From NCBI GenBank assembly GCA_944327195.1, contig CALVGV010000001.1, positions 1-64,000 of the forward strand: 64,000 nt of DNA, in the 5' to 3' direction. Position 1 is the stretch's first letter. Every line of letters starts with the position of its first letter. Shown piece after piece: positions 8,693 to 16,203 of this stretch. The DNA is from an uncultured Limosilactobacillus sp. (GTDB lineage Bacteria; Bacillota; Bacilli; Lactobacillales; Lactobacillaceae). The notes beneath the pieces are model-generated. The model worked only from the letters and a program-made list of their open reading frames with translations, was not told where the DNA came from and searched no databases. A program made the position numbers and the translations under genes.

Positions 8693-8816
8693 GGGGCAGT
8701 TCCTCGATCGCCGCAACCATCCCCTTCAGGTCGTTGGCGGCAAAGCGGCGGTTAAAAATTGACTTAATTTGCTTGGGGGCGCCGGCACCTCCGGCGGGGG
8801 CAAATCCTAGGTTCAT
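8685..8816 (-). CDS. 43-residue small protein, translationally coupled
   Basis: A short frame with a good ribosome binding site (GGAGGA, 6 bases before the ATG at 8816). Its stop codon overlaps the first codons of the Tet(M)-like gene (ATGACTAA), and its start is 24 bases after the GT8 stop. The peptide begins MNLGFAPAGGAGAPKQ and continues with a basic stretch (KSIFNRRF) and an acidic end (AAIEELPHD). It has no membrane segment. I do not recognise a family. Position and coupling argue that it is translated, either as a small protein or as a leader that meters translation of the GTPase. Confidence 0.55.
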   Translation of the reverse strand: MNLGFAPAGGAGAPKQIKSIFNRRFAANDLKGMVAAIEELPHD

Positions 8817-8839
8817 GAAAAATCCTCCGAGAGAAATAA

Positions 8840-10051
8840 CTAGTTGTTTTCTTCTGGTTGCTTGAGGTCCTTGATGAAGGCCACTAGCCCGGCCAGATCG
8901 TCGTCGGCGAAGAGGTGGTAGTTGCCGGCCCCCTTGGCCTTTGAAGCAACCGCCGCAAAGGCCGCCAAGGGCCGGCCGGTGCGCTGAAAATCGCCGATCA
9001 ATTTGTCGTTCTTGGGACCGTGGTTGAGGTCGAGGTAGAGATCGGCGGCAGCTAACAGTTGCTCCTGGACCGGCCGCGAAACCGCCGGAAAGAGGCGGAT
9101 GTTTGGTAGAGGCACCAACCGCGTCAGGTGGTCGCCCAGTTTGGTGGTTGCAATCACATTAAAGGTCCACTCCGGCAGGGCAGCGGCCAGGTCGGCCAGC
9201 CCCTGGACCCGATCGCTGGCGGTAAAGGTCAAAGCCTGCCCCACCGCCTGCTCGCTTGCCACCAGCGGCAGCGGCTGGTGGGTGCAAATTTCGCCCCACT
9301 CCAGGTCGTGGTACTGCCACCAGCGGTTGCGGCAGCGGCTGGTCGAAAACTGTTGCCAGGGCTTGACGGGGCCGGTGTAGTGGATGACCTTGCCGCGGGT
9401 TTGGCCGGTCTTTTCGAAGTAGTGGTGGTCATAGGCTGGGTAGTAGGAACAGAGGAAGTCGTAGCCGATCGCCCAGTTGTACTTCAACGGCAGCTGATAG
9501 TAGGAATCGGCGAAGAAATGGTTGAGGACCGACTGATCACCCTGGGTCAACTGGTCGTCGTCCCCGGCCGCCAACAGACGATCAACCAGGTTCGGGATCG
9601 CCCGCAGCTTCTGGATGTCCATCAGCAGGACCCCGGAGTTGAAGTTGTTGGTGTAGAGCAGGTCCGGGACGGCCGCCAGCGGGGCCCCGCCGAGGTCGCG
9701 GGTGAAGAGGTCACGCAGGTCGCCGTCGACCACCGTATCGCTGTCGAGGTAGAGAATCCGGTCGTCGTCAACTAGGTTCGGCAAGAGGATCCGCCCGTAG
9801 GACATCTCGTTGAGGTGGGGCTGGGAAACGTGCTCCCCCTTGAGGGCGTCGGCGGGCAGGTGAAGGTTGATCAGCTGGCCGCCAACCGGCCGCAAGCGGT
9901 GGTTGATGCTAGCAAACCACTCCTGGGGAATGTCCTTGTTGATCACGTACACCTTGGCATCCCGGTGGTGGTAAAAGAGCGACTTAACAAGGGTTTCGAT
10001 CGGCACGATGTACCCGTAGTCCCCCGAAAGGGCAAAAACTGGCTGTGGCAT
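8840..10051 (-). CDS. GT8-family glycosyltransferase with extra C-terminal domain
   Basis: A 403-residue cytoplasmic enzyme. The first 250 residues are a GT8 catalytic domain: the metal site DSD in LYLDSDTVVDGDL, the NSGVLLMD segment, GDQSVLNHF, and the HYTGPVKPW closing motif. The last 130 residues form a separate domain (VIATTKLGDHLTRL, AADLYLDLNHG) resembling the C-terminal half of Gtf-type enzymes that modify serine-rich surface proteins. The start at 10051 follows GGGGGAAG. It heads an operon with the small ORF and the Tet(M)-like GTPase. The donor and acceptor are unknown. Confidence 0.82.
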   Translation of the reverse strand: MPQPVFALSGDYGYIVPIETLVKSLFYHHRDAKVYVINKDIPQEWFASINHRLRPVGGQLINLHLPADALKGEHVSQPHLNEMSYGRILLPNLVDDDRILYLDSDTVVDGDLRDLFTRDLGGAPLAAVPDLLYTNNFNSGVLLMDIQKLRAIPNLVDRLLAAGDDDQLTQGDQSVLNHFFADSYYQLPLKYNWAIGYDFLCSYYPAYDHHYFEKTGQTRGKVIHYTGPVKPWQQFSTSRCRNRWWQYHDLEWGEICTHQPLPLVASEQAVGQALTFTASDRVQGLADLAAALPEWTFNVIATTKLGDHLTRLVPLPNIRLFPAVSRPVQEQLLAAADLYLDLNHGPKNDKLIGDFQRTGRPLAAFAAVASKAKGAGNYHLFADDDLAGLVAFIKDLKQPEENN

Positions 10052-10076
10052 TCTGCTTCCCCCATTCCAATCCTGC

Positions 10077-10105
10077 AAAAAGGGGGTGGAGAATCCTCCA
10101 CCCCC
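10077..10105 (-). terminator. Terminator after tRNA-Arg
   Basis: On the minus strand GGGGGTGGA pairs with TCCACCCCC and is followed by TTTTT. It lies between the tRNA and the GT8 start. Confidence 0.8.
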
Positions 10106-10123
10106 GCAATAACCTAAGTTTTA

Positions 10124-10196
10124 TGGTCCCACCCGGAATCGAACCGGGATCAGCCGCTTAGGAGGCGGATGTACTATCCAATTATACTATGGAACC
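10124..10196 (-). tRNA. tRNA-Arg (anticodon CCU)
   Basis: A 73-base cloverleaf on the minus strand. The acceptor arms GGTTCCA and TGGGACC pair with a G-U. The anticodon loop is CTCCTAA, giving anticodon CCU (codon AGG). The T arm is CCCGGTTCGATTCCGGG. No 3' CCA is encoded. A hairpin terminator follows. Confidence 0.93.
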
Positions 10197-10221
10197 ACAA
10201 TTCACTTTATTATCTCATTAA

Positions 10222-10776
10222 TCAGTCGCTCTGTAAAGGTCCGCTCCCCCTTTCGCCGCCAAAAAGGGCCACCAGGTAGTCGGCTAGCTCCGCCTGACTC
10301 AGCCCCCGCTGCTCGCGTTGGAAGCGAAAGAGGGCACTGCGGAGGATGGCGATCAGGGCGTCGGCGGCAAAGCGCCGCGCCCGCTCGTCCCCCCGTTGCG
10401 GCAGGGCCCGGCAAAAGAGGCGGTTGAGCCGCTCGTACAGCGGATTGGCCAGGAAGGCCGCCTCCTGGTTGAGGTCGCTCTCCAGCAGGGTCAAAAGGTC
10501 CTGGTGCTCTTCACGAAAACGAAAGTAGGCCAGCAGGAGGTGGTAGAGGTCGCGCTCCTGGGCTTCCTCTTGGTCGATGAAGGCCCCCAAATCGGCGTCG
10601 ACCACGGCAAAGCCGAGGGCGGCCGGGGTGGCGAAGTTGCGGTAGAGGGTCCCCACCCCGACCCCGGCCGCCCGGGCGACGGCCGTCATCTGCAGCTTCT
10701 CCCCCGGGTGGGCGGCCAGGAGCCGCTTGGTGGCGTCAATAATCTTCTTGCGGTTGCTTTGGGCATCGCGACGCAT
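10222..10776 (-). CDS. TetR-family transcriptional regulator
   Basis: A 184-residue repressor-type protein. The N-terminal helix-turn-helix is seen in KKIIDATKRLLAA and AGVGVGTLYRNF (residues 10-48); the rest is an all-helical ligand domain. AGGAGGAA precedes the ATG at 10776. The ribosome binding site overlaps the stop region of the TauE/SafE gene immediately upstream on the same strand (10 bases apart), so the two form an operon and the regulator may control that exporter. The ligand is unknown. Confidence 0.88.
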   Translation of the reverse strand: MRRDAQSNRKKIIDATKRLLAAHPGEKLQMTAVARAAGVGVGTLYRNFATPAALGFAVVDADLGAFIDQEEAQERDLYHLLLAYFRFREEHQDLLTLLESDLNQEAAFLANPLYERLNRLFCRALPQRGDERARRFAADALIAILRSALFRFQREQRGLSQAELADYLVALFGGERGSGPLQSD

Positions 10777-10786
10777 TGGCTTCCTC

Positions 10787-11524
10787 CTAAATGACCATTC
10801 GCAGGCCGAAGTAGATGATGATCAACCCCAAAAGCGGGGTCAGGTAGCGGTTGAAGCGCTGGTAGTTGATCCGGGCCAGCGCCAGCGGCGTCAGGACCGA
10901 GCCGGCCACCGCCCCGACCATGATCCCGATCCCGGCCGTCCAGGCAAACTAGCTGGTGAAGAGGTGGGAAACCAGCCCAACCGTCCCCATCACCCAGAGC
11001 ACGTAGGTGGCGGTCCCGGCGGCCTTGATCGCCGGCAGGCCGAGCAGGGTCAGGCCGGCAACGGTCGGTGCCCCGCCACTGAGGCCGCCGATGCCGACCA
11101 TCAGTCCGCTGAGCAGGCCCATCCCCCGGGCCAGCCAGGGCCGGTCGGGCGCCGGCTGGCTGCTGGCCGCCCTTTTCCGGACTGCCTTGACTAGCACCAG
11201 GCCGCCCATCGCGACCAGGATCACCGCCACGATCCAATTGTACACCCGGGTGGGAATCCACTGGACGACAATCGTCCCGCCGATGATCCCCGGCAGGGCG
11301 GCGATGATCATCTGGTTGGCGTAGTGAAAGTCGATGTTTTTCACCCGCAACTGTGTCAACCAACCGGCGAAGAGGGCCGGAAAGGCGATCAAGAGCGAGG
11401 TCGGGGCGGCGATTGCCACCGGAATGTGGAGCTGGCTGGTCAAGATCCCGAGGTAGAGCGAGGCCCCACCCCCACCGATGATGCTGACGAAGCAGCCGAC
11501 CAAAAATCCTAATAGTACCGTCAT
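10787..11524 (-). pseudogene. TauE/SafE family exporter with in-frame TAG
   Basis: The reading frame codes for a TauE/SafE (DUF81) permease of typical length, 245 codons. It opens with a glycine-rich helix (GCFVSIIGGGGASLYLGIL) and has the family's repeated helix pairs. Codon 192 is TAG (10949-10951), after SHLFTS. The same frame then continues without interruption as FAWTAGIGIMVGAVAGS to a final VI-TAG at 10787, still ending in the normal hydrophobic helices. A single nonsense change therefore splits the gene. The truncated product lacks its last two helices. Members export sulfonates or small anions. A sequencing error is the alternative. Confidence 0.8.
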
Positions 11525-11597
11525 TTCAATTCGCTTCCTTCCCGATTAACTGCCTTCTAGGATAAGTGGAAGGTATTCCGTTTGTCAAGGGGCAAAG

Positions 11598-11632
11598 AAA
11601 AACGGCTAGTTGCCAGGCAACTAACCGCTTGT
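11598..11632 (-). terminator. Terminator after DEAD-box helicase
   Basis: On the minus strand AGCGGTTAGTTGCC pairs with GGCAACTAGCCGTT and runs into TTTTT. It lies just past the helicase stop. Confidence 0.8.
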
Positions 11633-11641
11633 GAAGCTGGG

Positions 11642-12949
11642 TTATTGTTTCTTTTGGGCCGCCTCGTTCTTGCGCCGGTGCTTGAGGCGGATCCCCTTGT
11701 TCTTGCGTTGCTTCTTGCGCCGCTTCTTCTTGGCCGGCGTCAGCACCCGCTTGGCCGCCGCCATTACCGGGTGGTCGGCCGCAGCTTCCGGAGCGGCGGC
11801 CGGCGCCGGGCTGGGCTGTTCGGCCCGTAACTTGGCCGCCGTTGCCGGATCGGTCAGCCGGTAGTCGGCAATTTCCAGCGGTTCCAGCTGGTAGTCGGTC
11901 TTGGCCAGCAGGCGCTTGAGGTCGCGGAAATCGTGCTCGTCGCCGAGGTTGATCACCAGCCCCGGTTCCCCCTGGCGGCCGGTGCGGCCAACCCGGTGAA
12001 CGTAGAGGTTGCTGGTCGTCGGCAACTCGAAGTTGACCACCGCCGGCAGCTTGGGGATGTCAAGCCCGCGGGCGGCGACGTCGGTCGTCAAGAGAAGCTT
12101 GATCTGGTGCTTGCGGAAACCACGCATCACCGCCTCGCGCTCGGTTTGGCGCTGCTTGCCACCCAGGGTCGCGCTGGACACGCCGGCGTGCTTGAGGCGG
12201 CTGGCCGTGTAGTGGAGGGTCTTAATGCTAGAAAAGAAGACCAGGGCGCGGAAGTTCTTGGTGTGGCTGAGCCGCTCCAGCATCGCCGCCTTCTGACTCA
12301 TCGTCCGCGCCTGAACCAGGCCGTGCTTGACTGGGCCGCGGCTGTCGTCTTGCTGGCGAACGTCGACCGTGGTCACCGGGCGGCCAAAGAGGTCCGCCAA
12401 CTGGTCAAAGACCTTCCCCCAGGTGGCGGAGAAGAAGGCCAGCTGGGAGTCGAGCGGGGTCGTCCGCTCGATGTCCTCGACCACCGCCAGGGTGTCGTCC
12501 ACCAGCAGATCGTCGGCCTCGTCGACCACCATCGTCTTCAGCTTCCCGAGCTTGAGGGCGTGCTCGTCGAGCAGGTGCAAAATCCGGCCGGGGGTGCCGA
12601 CCACTACCTCGGGGCGGTTCTTCTTCAGCCGCTCCACCTGGCGCTTGAGGTTGGCCCCGCCGGTCAGCGACTGCACCCGCAGGTCCAGGAGGCGGGCCCA
12701 GTCGCGGATCACCGCCGTCGTTTGCAGGGCCAGCTCCTGGGAGGGTTCCAGCACCAGGAGCTGAATTCCCGCCCCGGCAACCAAGCGCGGTAAAAGCGGC
12801 CAGGTGAAGGCCAGCGTCTTCCCCGACCCGGTGGGGGCGATTCCGAGGACCGACTGGCCGGCCGCCAAGGGTTCCGCCACCGCGGCTTGGATGGCGGTTT
12901 GCTTGCTGAAGCCGGCGGCCGCAAATTGCTGGGCAAATTTTTCTTCCAC
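11642..12949 (-). CDS. DEAD-box RNA helicase
   Basis: A 435-residue ATP-dependent RNA helicase with two RecA-like domains. Motif I is APTGSGKT, Ia is EPSQELA, Ib is GTPGR, II is VVDEADD, III is FSAT, and VI is HRVGRTGRQG. The C-terminal 50 residues are strongly basic (KKKRRKKQRKNK), a common RNA-binding tail. The start is GTG at 12949, preceded by AGGAGGC, which overlaps the stop of the upstream oxidoreductase, so the two are coupled. The family acts in ribosome assembly and mRNA turnover, especially in the cold; which paralogue this is cannot be settled here. Confidence 0.9.
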   Translation of the reverse strand: MEEKFAQQFAAAGFSKQTAIQAAVAEPLAAGQSVLGIAPTGSGKTLAFTWPLLPRLVAGAGIQLLVLEPSQELALQTTAVIRDWARLLDLRVQSLTGGANLKRQVERLKKNRPEVVVGTPGRILHLLDEHALKLGKLKTMVVDEADDLLVDDTLAVVEDIERTTPLDSQLAFFSATWGKVFDQLADLFGRPVTTVDVRQQDDSRGPVKHGLVQARTMSQKAAMLERLSHTKNFRALVFFSSIKTLHYTASRLKHAGVSSATLGGKQRQTEREAVMRGFRKHQIKLLLTTDVAARGLDIPKLPAVVNFELPTTSNLYVHRVGRTGRQGEPGLVINLGDEHDFRDLKRLLAKTDYQLEPLEIADYRLTDPATAAKLRAEQPSPAPAAAPEAAADHPVMAAAKRVLTPAKKKRRKKQRKNKGIRLKHRRKNEAAQKKQ

Positions 12950-12958
12950 GGGCGCCTC

Positions 12959-13969
12959 CTAGCGGTTGGTGTCCGCCGGGAAGGTGAAGTCGGCCGACTG
13001 GCGGAGGTTGAACATGACCGCGTTCACGTCGCGGGCCAGGTCTTGCCAAGCCTTGTAGTTCTTGACCTGGGCCGGGTCGGTCGGGTCTTCAAAGAGGTCG
13101 GCAAAATCGTTCAATTCGTCGACCATCGAGTTTTCGTAGTAGTTGGCCTCGATCGGGTGGGCAGCCTTCTGGTCGTCGTAGTAGGTCACCTTGGTGGTGT
13201 CAAAGATCGAGTCGAAGACCAGGGTGTCCTTGAGCCCGTAGAACTCGGTCGGCAGGTAGGACTGGGCGGTCTTGCCGACGTTTAGGGTCACCGAGAAGCC
13301 GTCGTAGGTCAAAATGGCGACTCCCTTGGCGTCGACCCCGGTCTTGGCCATCGTCGGGAAGTAGACCACGCTGTCCGGCACCCCGTACATTGCCAGCGCT
13401 CCGTAAACGGCGTAGACGCCGAGGTCCATCAGGGCGCCGCCGGCGAATTCCTTGGTGAAGATGTTCGGGTAAGGCTTCTCGTCGGCCAGCACCTTGTCGT
13501 AGCGGCCGGAGTACTTCATGACCGTGATCGTCGCCCCCTGGCGGTGGTCCATTTCAGCAAATTTCTTTTGGGCCGCCTTGAAGAGGCCGGTGTGGATGTG
13601 ACGGGCCGCTTCCACCAGGCGGGCCTTCGGGTGGGCGGCCAGCAGGGATTCAATCCGGCTGAACTCCTCCGGGTTGACGAAGGCCGGCTTTTCGAGGATC
13701 ACGAACTTGTCGTTTTCGATCGCCAAGCGGGCCTGTTCGTAGTGGAGGCTGTTCGGCGAGGCGATGTAGACCACCTCGAAGTCGCCCTGGTCAAAGAAGT
13801 CTTCCAGGCTGTCGTAGAATTCGGTTGCCCCGTACGGTTCGCCGAATTCCTTGGCCCGGGCGAGCGTCCGCGAGTAGACGGCGGTCAGCTGGTAGCGGCC
13901 GGTCGTCTTGGCGGCGTCGAGCATTTGGTCGGTGATGATGTGGGTCCCAATGATCCCAAGTTTTAGCAT
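12959..13969 (-). CDS. Gfo/Idh/MocA-family oxidoreductase
   Basis: A 336-residue NAD(P)-dependent oxidoreductase. The N-terminal nucleotide-binding fold begins LKLGIIGTHIITDQM, where the usual GxGxxG is relaxed to GTHIIT. The family EKP motif is seen as ILEKPAF near residue 95. The C-terminal half is the substrate-binding sheet domain. It lies directly upstream of the DEAD-box helicase with 9 bases between coding regions. Substrates in this family are usually sugars, inositols or their phosphates; nothing nearby identifies one. Confidence 0.87.
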   Translation of the reverse strand: MLKLGIIGTHIITDQMLDAAKTTGRYQLTAVYSRTLARAKEFGEPYGATEFYDSLEDFFDQGDFEVVYIASPNSLHYEQARLAIENDKFVILEKPAFVNPEEFSRIESLLAAHPKARLVEAARHIHTGLFKAAQKKFAEMDHRQGATITVMKYSGRYDKVLADEKPYPNIFTKEFAGGALMDLGVYAVYGALAMYGVPDSVVYFPTMAKTGVDAKGVAILTYDGFSVTLNVGKTAQSYLPTEFYGLKDTLVFDSIFDTTKVTYYDDQKAAHPIEANYYENSMVDELNDFADLFEDPTDPAQVKNYKAWQDLARDVNAVMFNLRQSADFTFPADTNR

Positions 13970-14152
13970 TTGAATCGCTCCTTTTTAGCTTGATATTAAT
14001 ATTTTACCACCCCCCGCCGGCGGCTTGCCACCGCAAAGCCCAGCCAATTGCAACCAAGTTCTTACCGCTTTTTAACAGAATTGAAATTAACCGGAAAATT
14101 GGAACTGGTTATAATTAGAGGCGTTATTTGGCAAAATGGGACTGGGGGATTG

Positions 14153-14518
14153 ATGATGAGAAGAAAAGGATTGCTATTGTTCGGCGCGGGACTACTGGCT
14201 GGGGTATCAAGTTCCTTTGGCCTCAGCCATTCCAAGAAGGCCACCTCGGCCGTTTCCCTGCCCCTCTTCTACACCGGCACCTGGCAATACCACGACGAGG
14301 AGCGCGACCGCACCCACACGATTGCGATCAGCCCCGACCTCAAGCTGGAAATCGACCACCACGAGGTCAAGGCCTCGGTCGAGCAGGTCAACGCCGAGCA
14401 CCTGATCTACCTCGACCGGTTGGGCTACCACATCACGATCGAGGCCAACGAGAGCCGGCCGGTTTCCTTAATCGACGAGGCCGACGACCAGGTCTACTAC
14501 TTACAACCAGTGCGTTAA
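14153..14518 (+). CDS. Small DUF4828-like membrane-anchored protein
   Basis: About 121 residues. The start at ATGATG (14153 or 14156) has GGGGGAT upstream; the longer frame to 14048 lacks a ribosome binding site. The N-terminus is a hydrophobic helix with a basic lead ([17 protein letters not shown]), fitting a membrane anchor or signal. The rest is a small beta domain ([44 protein letters not shown]). It resembles a lactobacillar family I remember as DUF4828; its function is not known. It is followed by a LOG-family gene. Confidence 0.6.
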   Translation: MMRRKGLLLFGAGLLAGVSSSFGLSHSKKATSAVSLPLFYTGTWQYHDEERDRTHTIAISPDLKLEIDHHEVKASVEQVNAEHLIYLDRLGYHITIEANESRPVSLIDEADDQVYYLQPVR

Positions 14519-14614
14519 TTACCCGGGCGCGACAGAAGCAAGCTTCTGGCCGCTTTTTTCTTTTCCGGGAAATGGTAAAATGAAAGCATTAGTTTTCGCA
14601 GAGGAAGTGAGCGT

Positions 14615-15190
14615 ATGATCAAGAAACTGGCCGTCTTTTGTGGGGCCCGCCCCGGGGAGGATCCCCGTTACCTGGCCCAGGCCCGGGTCCTCGGCCGCCA
14701 GCTGGCCGCCAACCAGATCGAATTGGTGTACGGGGGCGGCGGCTACGGGCTGATGGGGGCGCTGGCCAACGCCGTCCTGGATAACGGCGGGCAGGTCACC
14801 GGGGTGATCACCACCGAGCTGGCCGCCCGCGGCGCCGGCCTCCCCCGCCTTGCCCGCCAACTGGTCCTGCCCAACATGGACCGGCGCAAGGAAAAGATGA
14901 TGCAGCTGGCCGACGGCTTCTTGGCCCTCCCCGGCGGCCTCGGCACCCTGGAGGAGATCAGCCAGGTCTGCTCCTGGATCACGATCGGTGACAACCAGAA
15001 GCCGGTCGCCATCTACAACTACAACCACTTTTACGACGAACTCGGCCACCTGATGGAGAAGATGAACCAGCAGGCCTTCCTCGAGGGCGAGTACCTGCAA
15101 TCGATCCTCTTTTCGACCGACCTCAACCAGATTCTGACCTTCATGAAGGACTACCGCGCCCCGGCCAGCCGGTCGTATTCGGTTAACTAA
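14615..15190 (+). CDS. LOG family protein (nucleoside 5'-monophosphate phosphoribohydrolase)
   Basis: A 191-residue Rossmann-like enzyme of the TIGR00730/LOG family, which in characterised members removes ribose 5-phosphate from cytokinin-type or other nucleoside monophosphates. The two signature motifs are present: YGGGGYGLMG and LPGGLGTLEE, plus MDRRKEKM where MxxRK is expected. AGGAAGTGA precedes the ATG. A strong terminator follows at once. The biological substrate in lactobacilli is unknown. Confidence 0.85.
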   Translation: MIKKLAVFCGARPGEDPRYLAQARVLGRQLAANQIELVYGGGGYGLMGALANAVLDNGGQVTGVITTELAARGAGLPRLARQLVLPNMDRRKEKMMQLADGFLALPGGLGTLEEISQVCSWITIGDNQKPVAIYNYNHFYDELGHLMEKMNQQAFLEGEYLQSILFSTDLNQILTFMKDYRAPASRSYSVN

Positions 15191-15192
15191 CA

Positions 15193-15236
15193 ACAGCCCC
15201 TTTCCCGGGAAAATTTCGGGAAAGGGGCTGTTTTTT
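15193..15236 (+). terminator. Terminator after LOG gene
   Basis: CAGCCCCTTTCCCG pairs with CGGGAAAGGGGCTG and is followed by TTTTTT. It also overlaps the end of the converging LDH-like gene. Confidence 0.88.
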
Positions 15237-16140
15237 AATCTTTCTCCGGTTCGGCCGCCAGCAAGTGGCGCCAGGCCGCCTCCTGGTCGGCAATCGCCGC
15301 CCGGGCCACCTTGATCTGCTCCTCCTCCAGCGGGTAGAGGTCCAACAAGAGGTAGGAAACCACCCCAGCCTGGCCGAGGAGAACCGGGTAGCTGACGTAG
15401 CCGCCAAACTGGGGCTGGCTCACCGCCAGTGCCAGGGGGAGCTGCTCGTCCTGGAGGATTGCCGCCAGCACCCGCTGGGCCAGGGCAACCGTCACCGCCG
15501 GGCTAGCCTTCGCCTGGGCCAGGCGAAAGTCCAGCAGGCGGGCAGCGGTGGCCACCTCCTGCTGGTCGACGGCCGGGCTGGCCGCCCCCAACTTATCCAG
15601 CGGGCGGCCGCTGACCCGGACGGTTGACCAGGCCACCACCGGTCGCCCGGCGGCCTGGCCATAGACGAAGCCGCCGATCGCCTGCGGGGACTGGTGAACG
15701 GCCGTCGCCAGCGACTGGTGGAGCTGGCGGGTCGCCGCCAGGGTGCCGAGGCCGACCACCCGCCTAGGCGGCAGGGCCAGCTCCGCCTGCAGGATGGCGG
15801 TGGTGGCCTCGCTCGGCGCCATCAGGTTGATCACCACCCCGCCAAAGTTGGCGGCGGCCACCCGCTTGGCATTGGCCGTCAGCTGGGCTGCCCGCGTCCG
15901 GTCATCCCCGGGCAGGGCAACCAGTAGGGCGTCGGCCTGGGCAAGGCCCGCCCAGTCCTGAACCCGCAGCTGGCGATCCGTCCAGCCCGCCGCGGTCAAA
16001 ACGGCCGCCGCCACCCCATCGGCCACCGTCGCGTCACCATCCAAGAGGACCAGCTGGTCGGCCTGGTGGCTGACCGCCAGGGTCACGGCCAGGCTGCGCC
16101 CGGTCTCGCCGAGGCCCCAAATTGCAATTGTTCGCATCAT
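15235..16140 (-). CDS. Lactate/malate dehydrogenase-fold protein lacking catalytic residues
   Basis: A 301-residue protein with the L-lactate/L-2-hydroxyisocaproate dehydrogenase fold. The NAD-binding motif is intact (IWGLGETGRSLA). The usual substrate segment around 'GEHGDS...AWS' aligns to GQAAGRPVVAWSTVRVSG, so the catalytic histidine is replaced by alanine. The 'LDTAR' segment aligns to GTLAATRQLHQ, losing the partner aspartate. The start at ATGATG (16140) follows GGGGGATGAG; the frame could open with TTG at 16152. Codon use matches its neighbours and the frame is intact, so it looks maintained rather than decaying. A regulatory or altered-chemistry role is possible. Confidence 0.75.
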   Translation of the reverse strand: MMRTIAIWGLGETGRSLAVTLAVSHQADQLVLLDGDATVADGVAAAVLTAAGWTDRQLRVQDWAGLAQADALLVALPGDDRTRAAQLTANAKRVAAANFGGVVINLMAPSEATTAILQAELALPPRRVVGLGTLAATRQLHQSLATAVHQSPQAIGGFVYGQAAGRPVVAWSTVRVSGRPLDKLGAASPAVDQQEVATAARLLDFRLAQAKASPAVTVALAQRVLAAILQDEQLPLALAVSQPQFGGYVSYPVLLGQAGVVSYLLLDLYPLEEEQIKVARAAIADQEAAWRHLLAAEPEKD

Positions 16141-16156
16141 CTCATCCCCCAACAGA

Positions 16157-16183
16157 AAAGGAGCCGGGCTGGCCCCGGCTCCT
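16157..16183 (-). terminator. Terminator after gshA
   Basis: On the minus strand GGAGCCGGG pairs with CCCGGCTCC and is followed by TTTTCTG. It separates gshA from the LDH-like gene. Confidence 0.78.
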
Positions 16184-16203
16184 GCTTACTCATTCTTCAA
16201 ATC

